Assembly: GCF_036320655.1 (NCBI RefSeq)
Contig: NZ_CP143258.1
Location: forward strand, 682,001-746,000
Length of the DNA: 64,000 bases
Reading direction: 5' to 3'
Source of the DNA: Porphyromonas pogonae
GTDB lineage: Bacteria; Bacteroidota; Bacteroidia; Bacteroidales; Porphyromonadaceae
In this document: piece by piece, positions 9,642-19,503 of the stretch
Position numbering within the stretch: position 1 is the stretch's first letter
Layout of the letters: each line of letters opens with the position of its first letter
The notes under the pieces: model-generated
The model's input: only the letters and a program-made list of their open reading frames with translations
Database searches by the model: none
Told to the model about the DNA's origin: nothing
Translations under genes and position numbers: made by a program

Positions 9642-10970
9642 GAGACCTTTGCATGGTAATTTGGCGAAAAATAGTATCGTAAAAGCTTGTATGTTAGCCA
9701 TATATTTAGTATATTGTAGTATAAAATTCAGTAGTTTATTATGGCAAACAAGCAAAAAAACACACAAGAAGAGGATGTAACCTTTGGAGACATTCTTTAT
9801 CAGAGACGATATCGTAAGGTTCAAAATGAATTTTTGAATCAAATTGACCAATTGATTGATTGGCGCCCCATCCGTACGTTGATCAATAAGAAATATACGA
9901 AGAGACAGAATGCAGTTGGGGCACCTGCCTATGACGTGATACTTCTTTTTAAGATGTTGCTTTTGGAAACGTGGTACAATCTCAGCGACGTTGCCTTGGA
10001 GGAGCGTGTAAATGATTCCATTTCTTTTTCTCGCTTTTTAGGATTGAAGCTGGAAGAGGTTTCACCGGATCACAGCACGGTGAGTCGGTTTCGTACCTCC
10101 TTGACAGAGCTTAATCTAATGGATCCACTCTTAAAGATGTTTAACAAGCAATTATCCAAGCATCATATTTCAGTAAGAGAAGGCGTATTAGTGGATGCAA
10201 GTATTGTAGATACCCCCCACAAGCCTAATGGCTGTATCACGATTGAGGTGGCCGAGGATCGTGAAGATACACGTAGCGAGGAAGCTAAGAAGGCGGAGGC
10301 GGATTATCAGAAAACCGTGGTTCGTCAGCGCAAAGGAACCGATGAAGAAGGCAGATGGGTGTACAAGCATGGATACCGGTATGGATACAAGAAACATGTG
10401 ATGACGAATGTTCAAGGGATAGTTCAAAAGGTGATTACCACTCCTGCCAATCGTAGTGATACGAAGGAGTTCATCCCACTATTGGAAGGAGAGGAAATTC
10501 CCAAAGAGACACCTGTTCTTGCGGACAAAGGCTACGCCTCGCGGGAGAATAGAGCATACTTACAAAGTCATGGATTACGAGATGGGATAATGCACAAGTC
10601 TCATCGAAATAGACCGTTAACGGATATGCAGAAAGCCTTTAATAAATCTATAAGCCCTATACGAAGCACTATCGAGCGTACCTTTGGAAGCATCTGTAGG
10701 TGGTTCCATGGAGGGCGATGTCGTTACCGAGGGTTAGCAAAAGCACACACTCAGAACGTTATCGAAAGCATCGCCTTTAACCTTTATCGGACTCCGGGGA
10801 TAATTGTGTCCCATTGTGTCGGATAGTGTGAGAAAGCCCTCTTCGGAGCCCCTCTTTGGAGCTCCGAAGGGGGAAGGGGGGCATGTTCCGATAAATATTT
10901 CCGGGATTTCGATCAGTTTTCACCCCAGTCTACCCATCCTTTTTTACCCTTTACATTTTTCAAAGGTCTC
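9642..10970 (+). mobile_element. Complete IS1126-like insertion sequence (1,329 bp)
   Basis: Left end GAGACCTTTGCA and right end (reverse complement) GAGACCTTTGAA form imperfect terminal inverted repeats. The flanking 5-mers ATTAA (9637-9641) and ATTAA (10971-10975) are an exact target duplication, which fixes the element's boundaries. It carries one transposase gene. Size, single 361-codon gene, end length and duplication size all recall IS1126 (ISPg1) of Porphyromonas gingivalis. The intact gene and perfect duplication suggest a recent, possibly active insertion. Confidence 0.9.
9741..10826 (+). CDS. IS1126/IS5-type DDE transposase
   Basis: A 361-residue transposase with an N-terminal DUF772-like helical domain (about 60-140, with SRFLGL and PDHSTVSRFR) and a DDE catalytic core. 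The likely catalytic Asp residues are in VLVDASIVDTP and VLADKGYAS, and the Glu in IRSTIERTFGSICRW, followed by RYRGLAKAHTQ. A charged insert (EDREDTRSEEAKKAEAD) lies between the first and second Asp, usual for this group. The frame is uninterrupted and fills most of the IS bounded at 9642 and 10970, so it should be functional. It moves its own element and, given matching ends, perhaps the 187-bp MITEs. Confidence 0.92.
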   Translation: MANKQKNTQEEDVTFGDILYQRRYRKVQNEFLNQIDQLIDWRPIRTLINKKYTKRQNAVGAPAYDVILLFKMLLLETWYNLSDVALEERVNDSISFSRFLGLKLEEVSPDHSTVSRFRTSLTELNLMDPLLKMFNKQLSKHHISVREGVLVDASIVDTPHKPNGCITIEVAEDREDTRSEEAKKAEADYQKTVVRQRKGTDEEGRWVYKHGYRYGYKKHVMTNVQGIVQKVITTPANRSDTKEFIPLLEGEEIPKETPVLADKGYASRENRAYLQSHGLRDGIMHKSHRNRPLTDMQKAFNKSISPIRSTIERTFGSICRWFHGGRCRYRGLAKAHTQNVIESIAFNLYRTPGIIVSHCVG

Positions 10971-11123
10971 ATTAAATCAGATTATTACATGGTGAGTTAC
11001 GGTGATAACTTGTACACTTCACTATTGTTTGGAGGGGGGAGATGAGCATCTGATGCTGAATTGTGGGAGGGGAAATACTTTAGATTCCTACCTCATTCTG
11101 TAACGCAAATTACATAAAAGCAT

Positions 11124-11151
11124 GAGGGCACTGCCATATGGCAATGCCCTC
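11124..11151 (-). terminator. Terminator of the glycan-utilisation operon
   Basis: GAGGGCA-C-TGCC and its complement GGCA-A-TGCCCTC form a near-perfect hairpin with an ATAT loop, 22 bp beyond the stop of the last operon gene. On the minus strand it is followed by a short T-rich run. Confidence 0.75.
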
Positions 11152-11173
11152 AATATAAGGTTAAAGGGGAGAA

Positions 11174-12178
11174 TTATCTCGCAAATCTTATTTCAAAAAT
11201 ATCAATATACTTCTTATTCCCTGTTTGAGACTCAAATTGGTCGAATCTGATCTTCATGATCTCTACAGGTTGCTTAAATTTTATTTGTGAGAATTTTATT
11301 TTTGTTGTTATATATACACCTTGAACCACAAACTCTCCGCTTTCATCAGCTACAGATATTCTTACTTTTTTTAGAGCTTTCTCTGTATCCTGTGAATTTG
11401 CAATAACTATACCAGATACTTTTTCTTTACGACTAAAGGATCCGATAAGAGTAGTCTCTTCTCCATTTGTCCACCAGTTTTGACGATAAAGATCATTATC
11501 AAATAATTTATCTATATTTCTGGGTTGCTGTTCACATGTAAAAATTACACTGTCATTAAAAAGATTATTGCCTAACTCTGGATTTCCTTCTTCTATATTG
11601 TTACCTTCTGGAAATCCGCCTTCTTTTACGATAAGTGTAACCAAAGCCAGGTTTCGTCCATCTTTGAACTTTACATCTTTATTATCTGAAGACAACTTGA
11701 CATAGAAATTATATTCTCCGGCTTTAAGTTTTTTCAGCTCTTCTGTTTTAAATTTAATACCGGTAGAGACCTCTTGTGCCCCTTTGCTTATCGTTAAAGA
11801 TGCAGGCAAGGTAAAAGCGGCTTCCGGCAATAACAATTTACCTGAATTCACAGATGCAGCCTTGTCATAGGTGATCTTGAATTCAACATTTTCAGAAACA
11901 GGGAAGCTTGCTTGCACATTGAGTTCCGGGCTCTTGGGTTCTTTAACAGTAATCTCCGCACCCTTCTTTATGATACTTGCTACAGAAGTGGCTTGATTAG
12001 CATCAAAAGAAGCATATAGATGAAGGAGGTCTACTTCGGGAGCAGTATCCCTTTTTCCTTTAGTAGGCTGTTTAGGGTTGTACTTCTCATTGAACTGAAC
12101 CACTTCGGGCTCAAACTTTGCGCATTGGGTGAAAAGGAATCCAATACCCAATACTAATACATATTTTAAATATCTCAT
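11174..12178 (-). CDS. Surface lipoprotein, DUF1735 plus C-terminal discoidin-like domain
   Basis: A 334-residue lipoprotein: signal peptide ending FLFTQC (lipobox Cys about 19). Residues about 60-190 resemble DUF1735, an immunoglobulin-like domain common in Bacteroidota surface glycan-binding proteins. The C-terminal part (about 210-334) has the look of an F5/8 type C (discoidin) carbohydrate-binding fold (LFDNDLYRQNWWTNGEETTLIGSF, KKVRISVADESGEF, MKIRFDQFESQ). It is the last gene of a five-gene operon, 16 bp after the previous one. The likely role is holding N-glycan on the cell surface for the neighbouring GH18 enzyme and SusCD importer. The domain names are pattern-based inference. Confidence 0.72.
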   Translation of the reverse strand: MRYLKYVLVLGIGFLFTQCAKFEPEVVQFNEKYNPKQPTKGKRDTAPEVDLLHLYASFDANQATSVASIIKKGAEITVKEPKSPELNVQASFPVSENVEFKITYDKAASVNSGKLLLPEAAFTLPASLTISKGAQEVSTGIKFKTEELKKLKAGEYNFYVKLSSDNKDVKFKDGRNLALVTLIVKEGGFPEGNNIEEGNPELGNNLFNDSVIFTCEQQPRNIDKLFDNDLYRQNWWTNGEETTLIGSFSRKEKVSGIVIANSQDTEKALKKVRISVADESGEFVVQGVYITTKIKFSQIKFKQPVEIMKIRFDQFESQTGNKKYIDIFEIRFAR

Positions 12179-12194
12179 TTTATTATCAAAATTA

Positions 12195-13394
12195 TTAGTT
12201 AGGGAAAATCACCTCTTCATCGAAGTTTATATTCTTATCTGTTGCTCCTGAGTTGAAAGAAACCTTATACCAGTCAGCTTTACCTTCGGTAATATTTTTG
12301 GTCTTGTTTTCTTTATCAAAAGGCATGTACAACTCCAACCCCTTAGCCTTAGGATCGGCAAAGTATAAAGTACTATTTACTTCTGATAGTGTAAGCGCAC
12401 GCTCCCAAAAACGAAGTTCACGAACTAAAGAATTAAAGTTAGCATTACCAATATATATCTTAGGCCATTTAGACACTTTACCCGGCCATACATTTTCCAA
12501 AGCCAACTCGCCATTAACATAGATGCGCAACATAGGTTTGCTGTTTTCTTCCTTGTACACAATAGCCATATGATACCATTTGCCGGTTTCAAATTTGAAA
12601 TTATCAAATTTAGGTTGATTGAAGTTGATCTTTCCACCACCACCGGTATTGGCATGAAGGAGGAATCCACCACCACTTAAAGACATGTAAAGAGGAGAGT
12701 CATTACTTTCTCTTGTATTGGGGTACATCAAACCCACATTACTATTAACCTCAAAAGGACAGAAACTATACTGAGCTGTCCACTCGGTATATTCTTTGTC
12801 ATTCTTAGGATCGGCAACTTCACACAACATTCTACCATGGATTTTCAAAACAGAAGTTTTGAATTTTCTATCCAAAAATATAATTGCGACATTATCACTT
12901 GATTTTAACTGAACAGAACCTCCGCTTACACTTTTCAATCTAACGGGGATAGCATAGTTTTCAGTTAAGGGAACTAGGGTACCATCAGCATTACGCATTG
13001 TATTGACTTTGACAGCCACTGCTTTGCCATACTCCATGGGAGCCAATTTGAGATCAAGAGCCTTCCCCTTCTGATCGCCGCAAACAAGATCATAGCATGC
13101 TTGTGGCAATAGCTTGTAATTGCTCTTATTGTCTTTATTATACTTATCCAAAATGTCTTTATCTACTTCCACAGCCAAAGACACCTCTTGTTCTATACGA
13201 TTGGCTATGCGCGGAGTGATAACAGTGGATCCGCCATCGTCACTTACCGTAAAGCGTAAGGTAGAGCTGGCAACAGCTTCTTCCAAATAAGCAATATTTA
13301 CCTTGGGATCCTTAGTCGAAGGAAGGCTTGATTCACAGCTTGCCAACGTAACGCAAAGCAAAGCTGCTGATAATATTTTACTGTATGTATTCAT
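12195..13394 (-). CDS. Surface lipoprotein, DUF1735 plus LamG/concanavalin-like domain
   Basis: A 399-residue lipoprotein with lipobox VTLASC (Cys 20). The N-terminal half looks like DUF1735 (VNIAYLEEAVASSTLRFTV..., LLPQACYDLVCGD). Residues about 180-399 fit a laminin-G/concanavalin-A-like jelly roll: FKFETGKWYHMAIVYKEENSKPMLRIYVNGELALEN and NSLVRELRFWERALT are the standard LamG_3 strand pair and edge strand. Proteins of this build bind surface glycans in N-glycan loci of Bacteroides. It begins 5 bp after the GH18 gene, so translation is probably coupled. No catalytic residues are visible; a binding role is more likely than enzymatic. Confidence 0.75.
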   Translation of the reverse strand: MNTYSKILSAALLCVTLASCESSLPSTKDPKVNIAYLEEAVASSTLRFTVSDDGGSTVITPRIANRIEQEVSLAVEVDKDILDKYNKDNKSNYKLLPQACYDLVCGDQKGKALDLKLAPMEYGKAVAVKVNTMRNADGTLVPLTENYAIPVRLKSVSGGSVQLKSSDNVAIIFLDRKFKTSVLKIHGRMLCEVADPKNDKEYTEWTAQYSFCPFEVNSNVGLMYPNTRESNDSPLYMSLSGGGFLLHANTGGGGKINFNQPKFDNFKFETGKWYHMAIVYKEENSKPMLRIYVNGELALENVWPGKVSKWPKIYIGNANFNSLVRELRFWERALTLSEVNSTLYFADPKAKGLELYMPFDKENKTKNITEGKADWYKVSFNSGATDKNINFDEEVIFPN

Positions 13395-13399
13395 TGTTA

Positions 13400-14602
13400 T
13401 TAGGGTCTGTATTTAGTCGGATTCTGAATTTGAATTACTTTGCGCACATACTTATAGTTTGCAGGATATTCGAGCTCAATATGGTAAGCAGCCCAACCGC
13501 CCTTACGTTTAGAACCTGTAGGCTTCCAAGCAGCTTTTCTTTCCGCATGAGTAGTCCCGTTCTTCACTGCATCAGCACTACTGCCTCCACCGGTAGTCCA
13601 TCCTCCATTCTTTTCAAACTCATCTGCAACGATAAACTTCTCAGATGTAAATCCCTTGATTCCTAGACACTCACTATAGCGACTCTGGAGAGAAGATGGA
13701 TTCGAATTATAATACGCTTGAGAAATGAAGTAGTCCATGTACTCACCCATGTCTGGGAAATGTTTATTCATTGTATTAAGTTCTCCATCAATAATCAAGA
13801 TCTTACCTTTACGACCAGACTTAGGCCCATACATCTTTCCCATCTCTTCAATGAATAATTTCATATTATTTACCCAATTAGGATTACTGCTTGGAGTAAA
13901 CTCATGAAAACCACCCCCATGATCACCGACATATGGCTCGTAGTCAATGTCATATCCATCCAAGCCGTGCTTTTCAATAAAACGAGTAAGCTCTTGAGCA
14001 TATTCTACGATGGCACGCTGCTCTCTGCTCAAGTTAGGTCTACCATATAATTTTAGAGACTCTTCTTCTTTCATATTCTCAACCTTCTTATAAATCGCAT
14101 CACGTCCGCCCGGTAATCCCAAACCAACGCTTGAGTTTTGCCAGCAAAGCAATACCTTAAGCCCTTTTGTCTTTTGAGCATACTTCAGGTCTTTCCACTT
14201 ATCACTATTCTCTTCATAGGGAGCAGTGCCACCCCAGAGAGATACCATCTCTACAGAGTCGGGTAAATTTGACAAGAAACTACGTGGCATTCCTTCGGTG
14301 GCACTCCAGCCTGCATACCAACCATACACGATCTCATGATCAGACTCTTTGTATTTCCTTACAGATTCCCAGTATCTATCATACATCACAGCAACATCCT
14401 TGTTCCACTGTTCCGTTGCTTTGTTCTCGTCATTCTGAAGTTTTTTCTCTTCAGCCCATTTCTTAAGATCTCTTTCGCGAAGCTGATTTGTGATTTTATC
14501 AGTCTCGATATCTATTTTTTCGACATCTGTCCACTTACTACAACTTGAAAAAGCAAATACCCCTGCAAGCATGGACATAAATAATATATTGACGTTTTTC
14601 AT
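13400..14602 (-). CDS. GH18 endo-beta-N-acetylglucosaminidase lipoprotein
   Basis: A 400-residue lipoprotein (lipobox FSSC, Cys 21). The glycoside hydrolase 18 catalytic motif DxxDxDxE is present as DGYDIDYE at about residues 210-220, with Glu the acid/base. Upstream strands (VSLWGG, KVLLCWQNS) and the downstream QAYYNSNP segment fit the GH18 barrel. Together with an adjacent SusCD pair and DUF1735 lipoproteins, it matches the surface endoglycosidases (BT3987-like) that cut the chitobiose core of N-linked glycans and release the oligosaccharide. The glycan class (high-mannose or other) cannot be read from sequence. It is 19 bp after susD. Confidence 0.85.
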   Translation of the reverse strand: MKNVNILFMSMLAGVFAFSSCSKWTDVEKIDIETDKITNQLRERDLKKWAEEKKLQNDENKATEQWNKDVAVMYDRYWESVRKYKESDHEIVYGWYAGWSATEGMPRSFLSNLPDSVEMVSLWGGTAPYEENSDKWKDLKYAQKTKGLKVLLCWQNSSVGLGLPGGRDAIYKKVENMKEEESLKLYGRPNLSREQRAIVEYAQELTRFIEKHGLDGYDIDYEPYVGDHGGGFHEFTPSSNPNWVNNMKLFIEEMGKMYGPKSGRKGKILIIDGELNTMNKHFPDMGEYMDYFISQAYYNSNPSSLQSRYSECLGIKGFTSEKFIVADEFEKNGGWTTGGGSSADAVKNGTTHAERKAAWKPTGSKRKGGWAAYHIELEYPANYKYVRKVIQIQNPTKYRP

Positions 14603-14621
14603 TTTATGAATGTCTTAATTA

Positions 14622-16298
14622 TTAGTTTAACAACGGATTCTTATCCCACCATAGGCGAGTAGCACTATTATCAGGACCTTGCAACAATGGTAATGCAGCA
14701 TTTACATTATCCTTATTCTGCTGTTTTTCAGAAAGAGGGAAAGGAAATCTTCTTACACCGTATTTATAGCCATCACTACTTACAACACCTGCATTGGTAC
14801 GGTTTTCGAAGGCTGTAATCTGTTTGGGATATCCGGTTCTTCTCCATTCTGACCATGCTTCTTGTCCGTCAGGGAATATAGCGATGTATTTTTGAGTGAT
14901 GATTTGCTCTAAATGCTCTTCGTCGGTCTGAGCTTGATCCCACACTTTGCTCAACTTCGATGGGGCTGTGGCACTGTAAGTAGGATTCAAGACATCATCA
15001 TAGTTGCCTGAAGAAGCTTTAGTTGATAAGTATGAACCTAATCGAACGTTATTTTCTTCAAAAGATTTGGCTACACCTTTTTCATAGAAATCTTTAGAGT
15101 TACCTTGAATAAGTCCATAGAGAGCAGCTTCAGCCTTGAGGAACAATACTTCTGAAGCTTTGAACCAATAAACAGGGGTATCATCTTCTACATTGGGTAC
15201 CGAATAGTTTTTATAAAAATCAGCTTTGCTTTGCTGGGGGATACCTGTTCTTATAGCAAAGAAATCTTCACGGTCAGCGGCCTTCCCTCTTCTAAAGTAT
15301 GAGTCTATACGTGAGTCGCCAAAACCTTTCAAATAAGAATAGATTGTAGCGCCCATGCGAGTATCGCTATAAGAGTCCCAAATCAATTTCAAAGAGTTCA
15401 AGTAATTGAATCTTGTACTATTTTTGAGGCAAGCTATTTCAGCTACATCATCAATGGTACCTCCGGGGTGTGTAGTGGCAGTTATTGCATACTTCTTAGC
15501 CAATTCAGGATCGGCATAGCGTACACGCATAGCCAAACGAAGCATAAGAGAGTTACCCAATTTGATCCATTTCTTAACATCACCATGGTAAACACCGTCA
15601 AAATCAGCAATAATCTCTTTGCTACTTGCCGAGTAGTTTGTCAATGTCTGAACAGCCTCTTCCAATTCAGCCAAGAATGAACGATAGATTGACTCTTGAG
15701 AATCATAAGGAACTTTCAGCTGTCCGAGTCCGATCTTAGAGTAAGGCATGGGACCAAACATATCGGTAGTGCGGTGCAAAGCTTGGATTTTGATGATCTG
15801 AGCTAAAGAGAATACACTCTGATTGAGCAAATCTTTATTTTTGTATATCACTTTACCATCAGCAGTCTTCTCTTTGATATGCGTCTGATCCTTGATCTGC
15901 ATCCATGTATTGATAATATTATTGAAAGAAGTGGAGTAAGCGTAATTTACCCATCCTTCGATCATATAATAAGTGGTAAAGTTGTTCCCGTTATTGAACT
16001 TATTTACCATAGGAGAGAAATAGCCGATCCAGTTATCAGATGCCAAGTTCAGCATTACTTGATACTCGTTGGGTCTATCAGTACTTTCTCCCGGGCTTCT
16101 CGTAGGGATCACTCTTTTCTGAAAATCAGTGAAGTATCCGCCAAGCCCCACACCATCGTATTCTTTTTGCTGGGCATCCGGATCAAGAGGGTTCTTATTG
16201 ATTGATTCGAAGTCTTTCGTACATCCTACGAAAGCCAATAGCGAACAAGCCAATGCTCCCTTAACGATGCTATAGTATATATACTTAAATCTATTCAT
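14622..16298 (-). CDS. SusD/RagB-family nutrient-binding outer-membrane lipoprotein
   Basis: A 558-residue lipoprotein with lipobox AFVGC (Cys 26) and then CTKDFESINKNPLDPDAQQ, typical for the SusD-like_2 subfamily. Features include QVMLNLASDNWIGYF, KIQALHRTTDMFGPMPYSKIG and GDVKKWIKLGNSLMLRLAMRV (TPR-like helical scaffold), and the C-terminal RRTGYPKQITAFEN. SusD proteins sit as a lid over the SusC barrel and bind the incoming glycan. It is 17 bp after susC, so the two form the usual pair. The substrate is inferred from the GH18 neighbour to be N-glycan oligosaccharide. Confidence 0.92.
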   Translation of the reverse strand: MNRFKYIYYSIVKGALACSLLAFVGCTKDFESINKNPLDPDAQQKEYDGVGLGGYFTDFQKRVIPTRSPGESTDRPNEYQVMLNLASDNWIGYFSPMVNKFNNGNNFTTYYMIEGWVNYAYSTSFNNIINTWMQIKDQTHIKEKTADGKVIYKNKDLLNQSVFSLAQIIKIQALHRTTDMFGPMPYSKIGLGQLKVPYDSQESIYRSFLAELEEAVQTLTNYSASSKEIIADFDGVYHGDVKKWIKLGNSLMLRLAMRVRYADPELAKKYAITATTHPGGTIDDVAEIACLKNSTRFNYLNSLKLIWDSYSDTRMGATIYSYLKGFGDSRIDSYFRRGKAADREDFFAIRTGIPQQSKADFYKNYSVPNVEDDTPVYWFKASEVLFLKAEAALYGLIQGNSKDFYEKGVAKSFEENNVRLGSYLSTKASSGNYDDVLNPTYSATAPSKLSKVWDQAQTDEEHLEQIITQKYIAIFPDGQEAWSEWRRTGYPKQITAFENRTNAGVVSSDGYKYGVRRFPFPLSEKQQNKDNVNAALPLLQGPDNSATRLWWDKNPLLN

Positions 16299-16315
16299 TG
16301 TTGTTATTGTAAGTA

Positions 16316-19300
16316 TTAGAATTCAACTTTTACATTAAAACCAAAGCTTCTCAAACTTGGAGTCATGAAGAATTCGGTGCCGGTATATGTGCCGGTCGAT
16401 GACGTTAACTGCGGATCAAAAGGTGCATGATTGTAGATCATCAGCAAGTTTCGTCCCGTAAGAGAAAATCTCAGGTTCTTCACACCCCAGAATAGAAGGT
16501 TTTTCGGAAGGCTGTATCCAAGTGATAGCTCTTGCAAGCGAACGTTGGTAGCATCATAGGTATAGTAAGCCATAAGTCCTTCACCACCGATAGTGCTATA
16601 GAATTTCTGTGCATCATATTTATCTCCGCCTATCATTACACCGCCATTATCTCTTGCTACAGCAGACTCTTTCGATACACCATAAGCATCAAGAACCGCT
16701 TGAGTACCTGAGTTTACAATACCTCCGAAACGGCCTGTGATAAGCATATTCAGAGAGAAGCCTTTGAACGTGAATGTATTATTAAGACCGAGTGTAAAGT
16801 CCGGATTTACCGTACCCACCTTGATCAATTGAGATCTATCTATTTCATACAAACCGGATTTGCCTTCGATAAGCTTGTTATTCTCGTCTTTAGCAAGTAA
16901 GCCTTCCACATATACATCGCCGATTTGGCCTCCTTCACGAAGATATACACCGCCTCTTTCTTTAAGTTTTATCTCTGTGAGGCTAAACTGTTCGCCTGTC
17001 ACAGGGTTTGTATAATCCTTCACAAGTTCCTTGATTTTATTCACATTGCGAGTATAAGTCAAGTTGGTACTTAACCCGAAATCACCGAACTTATCATCAT
17101 AGCCAAGCGACATCTCAATACCCGTATTCTGAACATTACCGGCCTGAACATAGAACCCTGAATAACCGGAAGACGGCGCAAGGTCACTTAAGAATGTTTG
17201 GTTATACGTATTAGAGCGATAAAGTGTAAGGTCGAAGTTAAACTTACTGTCCATGAATTTAGAGTTAAGTCCGAACTCATAAGATTTTGTTCTTTCAGCT
17301 TTAAATTCAGGGAAAGGATATGTAGACAAAGGTACTACACCCTTTGCAGGAGATAATGGGTAAGTAATGGTATTAGGAGTAATACCCGTCTGAGTAATAG
17401 GAGAACCCACCTCTGTGTAAGAAGTTCTCAATTTAAGATAATTGATGAACTTGGGAAGCTTAACCATATCTGAAATAATGCCTGAAAGACCTATAGACGG
17501 ATAGAAGATTGACGGTTCTTTTGAGTTTACAAGTTGAGAAGCCCAGTCATTACGTCCGGTAAGAGAGAGGTAAAGCATACCCTTATAACCGAATTCCATG
17601 CTTCCGAATAATGCAATATTTCTGGTGTGACCATGCAATTGTCCGGGAGATGAGTTGGTGGGGTCATAGTTGTGAGAAGAGAAAAGGTTAGGGATATGGA
17701 ATAACTGACCACCCATAGTATTACCGAACTTTAATCTATCCTCGTAGCTTGATCCGAAGTTTCCTGTCAGACTAAAATCATCGTTGATGCTCTTATTGAT
17801 ATTCAGGATGACATCAGCATAAGTCTGGTTGAAGTTTTCGTTATTGTTTGTGTAATATCCTTTGTTGGATCCTGCCAATAATTTAGTTGTAGAAGCATGC
17901 AACTTCTGCTCTATTACAGAACTTGTATTGTCTATTCTCACACGACCGGCAACGTTCATCCAGCTATTGATATCGTATTTCAGGTTGGCATAAAACATGT
18001 AACGTCTTTTCTTAGATGTAAACATCTCACGGTTTACTATCCAGTAAGGATTTTCTGTAAAGAATCCTTCACGTTGCACCAAGTAGTTCCAGTTTTGCTC
18101 GGCAATACCACGAGAAGGATTGAAAACCTCATATGCTTTTACGGAATTGAAGTCCTCATCTCTCGGGAAAAGATAAAGAGAGGTAAGAGGATTGAAATAT
18201 CCGCCTTCCGAGAACATGTTTTGATCACCTTGCAAGATATAATTGGCGCTCAAATCAAGATGCAGTTTATTATCAAGGAAGTTTGCCGAATTTCTCGCTC
18301 CAAAATTATATCGATAATATCCATTTGAAGGAATAATACCATTTGCATTAGTGGTCGCTACAGATACGAAAGTCTGATTATCCTTATTGCCAGTGGAAAG
18401 AGTGAGAGAGTTCATGAAATTCATGCCGGTATTGAAGAAGTCTCTCGGATTGTAAGTCGAGGGCTGCTCCAATTTATTTCCCCAGCTACGGAATGTTCCG
18501 GGTTGGCTTCCGTATGTATTCTGAAATTTCTGCATCACAAAAGGCTTGAAGAAGTCAACACTTGAGGAAACATTCACCTTCATTTGTCCCTCTGCTCCCC
18601 TCTTGGTATTGATCAGAATAACACCATTTGCAGCTGATGCACCATACAACGCAGCAGCGGAAGGTCCGGTAAGTACTGATATACTTTCAATATCTTCCGG
18701 GTTAAAGTCTGATATACCTTCACCACCTCCGGGTCTGCCATATCTTCCCCCTGCAGCTCTGGAGTCATTACCTAAAGGTACACCATCGATTACATATAAA
18801 ACATTATTATCTCCAATGATAGATTTTGCACCACGCATTACTACACGTGTGGCACCACCTACTCCGGTAGAACTTTGCTGAATGTTGACCCCTGCCACTT
18901 TACCGTTGAGGCTGTTCATAAAGTTTGCATCCTTTACAGTGGTAAGAGCATCATTCTTTACTTTTTGCACATTGTAGCTCAATGCTTTTTGAGAGCGCTT
19001 GATACCGAGAGCCGTCACCACAACAGCATCAAGTGCTGTGGCATCTTCCTGCATCACAATGTTAAGATTGGATTGGTTAGTTATTTTGAGAGTCTGGGGT
19101 TTGTAGCCTACATAGCTAATTTCCAGAGTCGCCCCCACAGCAACCTGCAATGTAAAGTTACCGTCAAGGTCTGTAGTCGCACCTAATGCAGTGCCCTTTA
19201 TAGCGACACTCACACCAATGAGAGCCTCACCCTTGTTGTCTGTAACATTACCCTTTACAGTTACTTTCTTTCCCTGCTGCATGTTGATGCCCGGGACATT

Positions 19301-19405
19301 TACACTTACGTTCTGCTCCGCAGTAGTGGAAGCCAGCAAGTTACCTGCTCCACATAACGGCATAGAAAGTACAAGTGTCAATAAACCAAAGTACTTTTGT
19401 TTCAT
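16316..19405 (-). CDS. SusC/RagA-family TonB-linked outer-membrane transporter
   Basis: A 1,029-residue outer-membrane protein. After a signal peptide come a carboxypeptidase-regulatory-like domain (about 45-120, VKGNVTDNKGEALIGVSVAIKGT), a TonB box/plug region (DAVVVTALGIKRSQKALSYNVQ, VLYVIDGVPLGN, DIESISVLTGPSAAALYG, NGVILINTKRG) and a 22-strand barrel with a C-terminal aromatic-ended strand (GFNVKVEF). It imports glycan through the outer membrane with TonB energy. It is the first gene of the five-gene operon, with a candidate -7 element at 19504-19511. No SusR, hybrid two-component or anti-sigma regulator is adjacent; an ECF sigma factor is divergent 1.75 kb away. Confidence 0.95.
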   Translation of the reverse strand: MKQKYFGLLTLVLSMPLCGAGNLLASTTAEQNVSVNVPGINMQQGKKVTVKGNVTDNKGEALIGVSVAIKGTALGATTDLDGNFTLQVAVGATLEISYVGYKPQTLKITNQSNLNIVMQEDATALDAVVVTALGIKRSQKALSYNVQKVKNDALTTVKDANFMNSLNGKVAGVNIQQSSTGVGGATRVVMRGAKSIIGDNNVLYVIDGVPLGNDSRAAGGRYGRPGGGEGISDFNPEDIESISVLTGPSAAALYGASAANGVILINTKRGAEGQMKVNVSSSVDFFKPFVMQKFQNTYGSQPGTFRSWGNKLEQPSTYNPRDFFNTGMNFMNSLTLSTGNKDNQTFVSVATTNANGIIPSNGYYRYNFGARNSANFLDNKLHLDLSANYILQGDQNMFSEGGYFNPLTSLYLFPRDEDFNSVKAYEVFNPSRGIAEQNWNYLVQREGFFTENPYWIVNREMFTSKKRRYMFYANLKYDINSWMNVAGRVRIDNTSSVIEQKLHASTTKLLAGSNKGYYTNNNENFNQTYADVILNINKSINDDFSLTGNFGSSYEDRLKFGNTMGGQLFHIPNLFSSHNYDPTNSSPGQLHGHTRNIALFGSMEFGYKGMLYLSLTGRNDWASQLVNSKEPSIFYPSIGLSGIISDMVKLPKFINYLKLRTSYTEVGSPITQTGITPNTITYPLSPAKGVVPLSTYPFPEFKAERTKSYEFGLNSKFMDSKFNFDLTLYRSNTYNQTFLSDLAPSSGYSGFYVQAGNVQNTGIEMSLGYDDKFGDFGLSTNLTYTRNVNKIKELVKDYTNPVTGEQFSLTEIKLKERGGVYLREGGQIGDVYVEGLLAKDENNKLIEGKSGLYEIDRSQLIKVGTVNPDFTLGLNNTFTFKGFSLNMLITGRFGGIVNSGTQAVLDAYGVSKESAVARDNGGVMIGGDKYDAQKFYSTIGGEGLMAYYTYDATNVRLQELSLGYSLPKNLLFWGVKNLRFSLTGRNLLMIYNHAPFDPQLTSSTGTYTGTEFFMTPSLRSFGFNVKVEF

Positions 19406-19503
19406 AATGAATTAGTAAATAGTGTTTTTATCTGTAATCGAAAGATTATTTTCCATCAGCAATCTTTATTATCTGTATGATTGTGCGCTCATATGTTTAG
19501 TTA

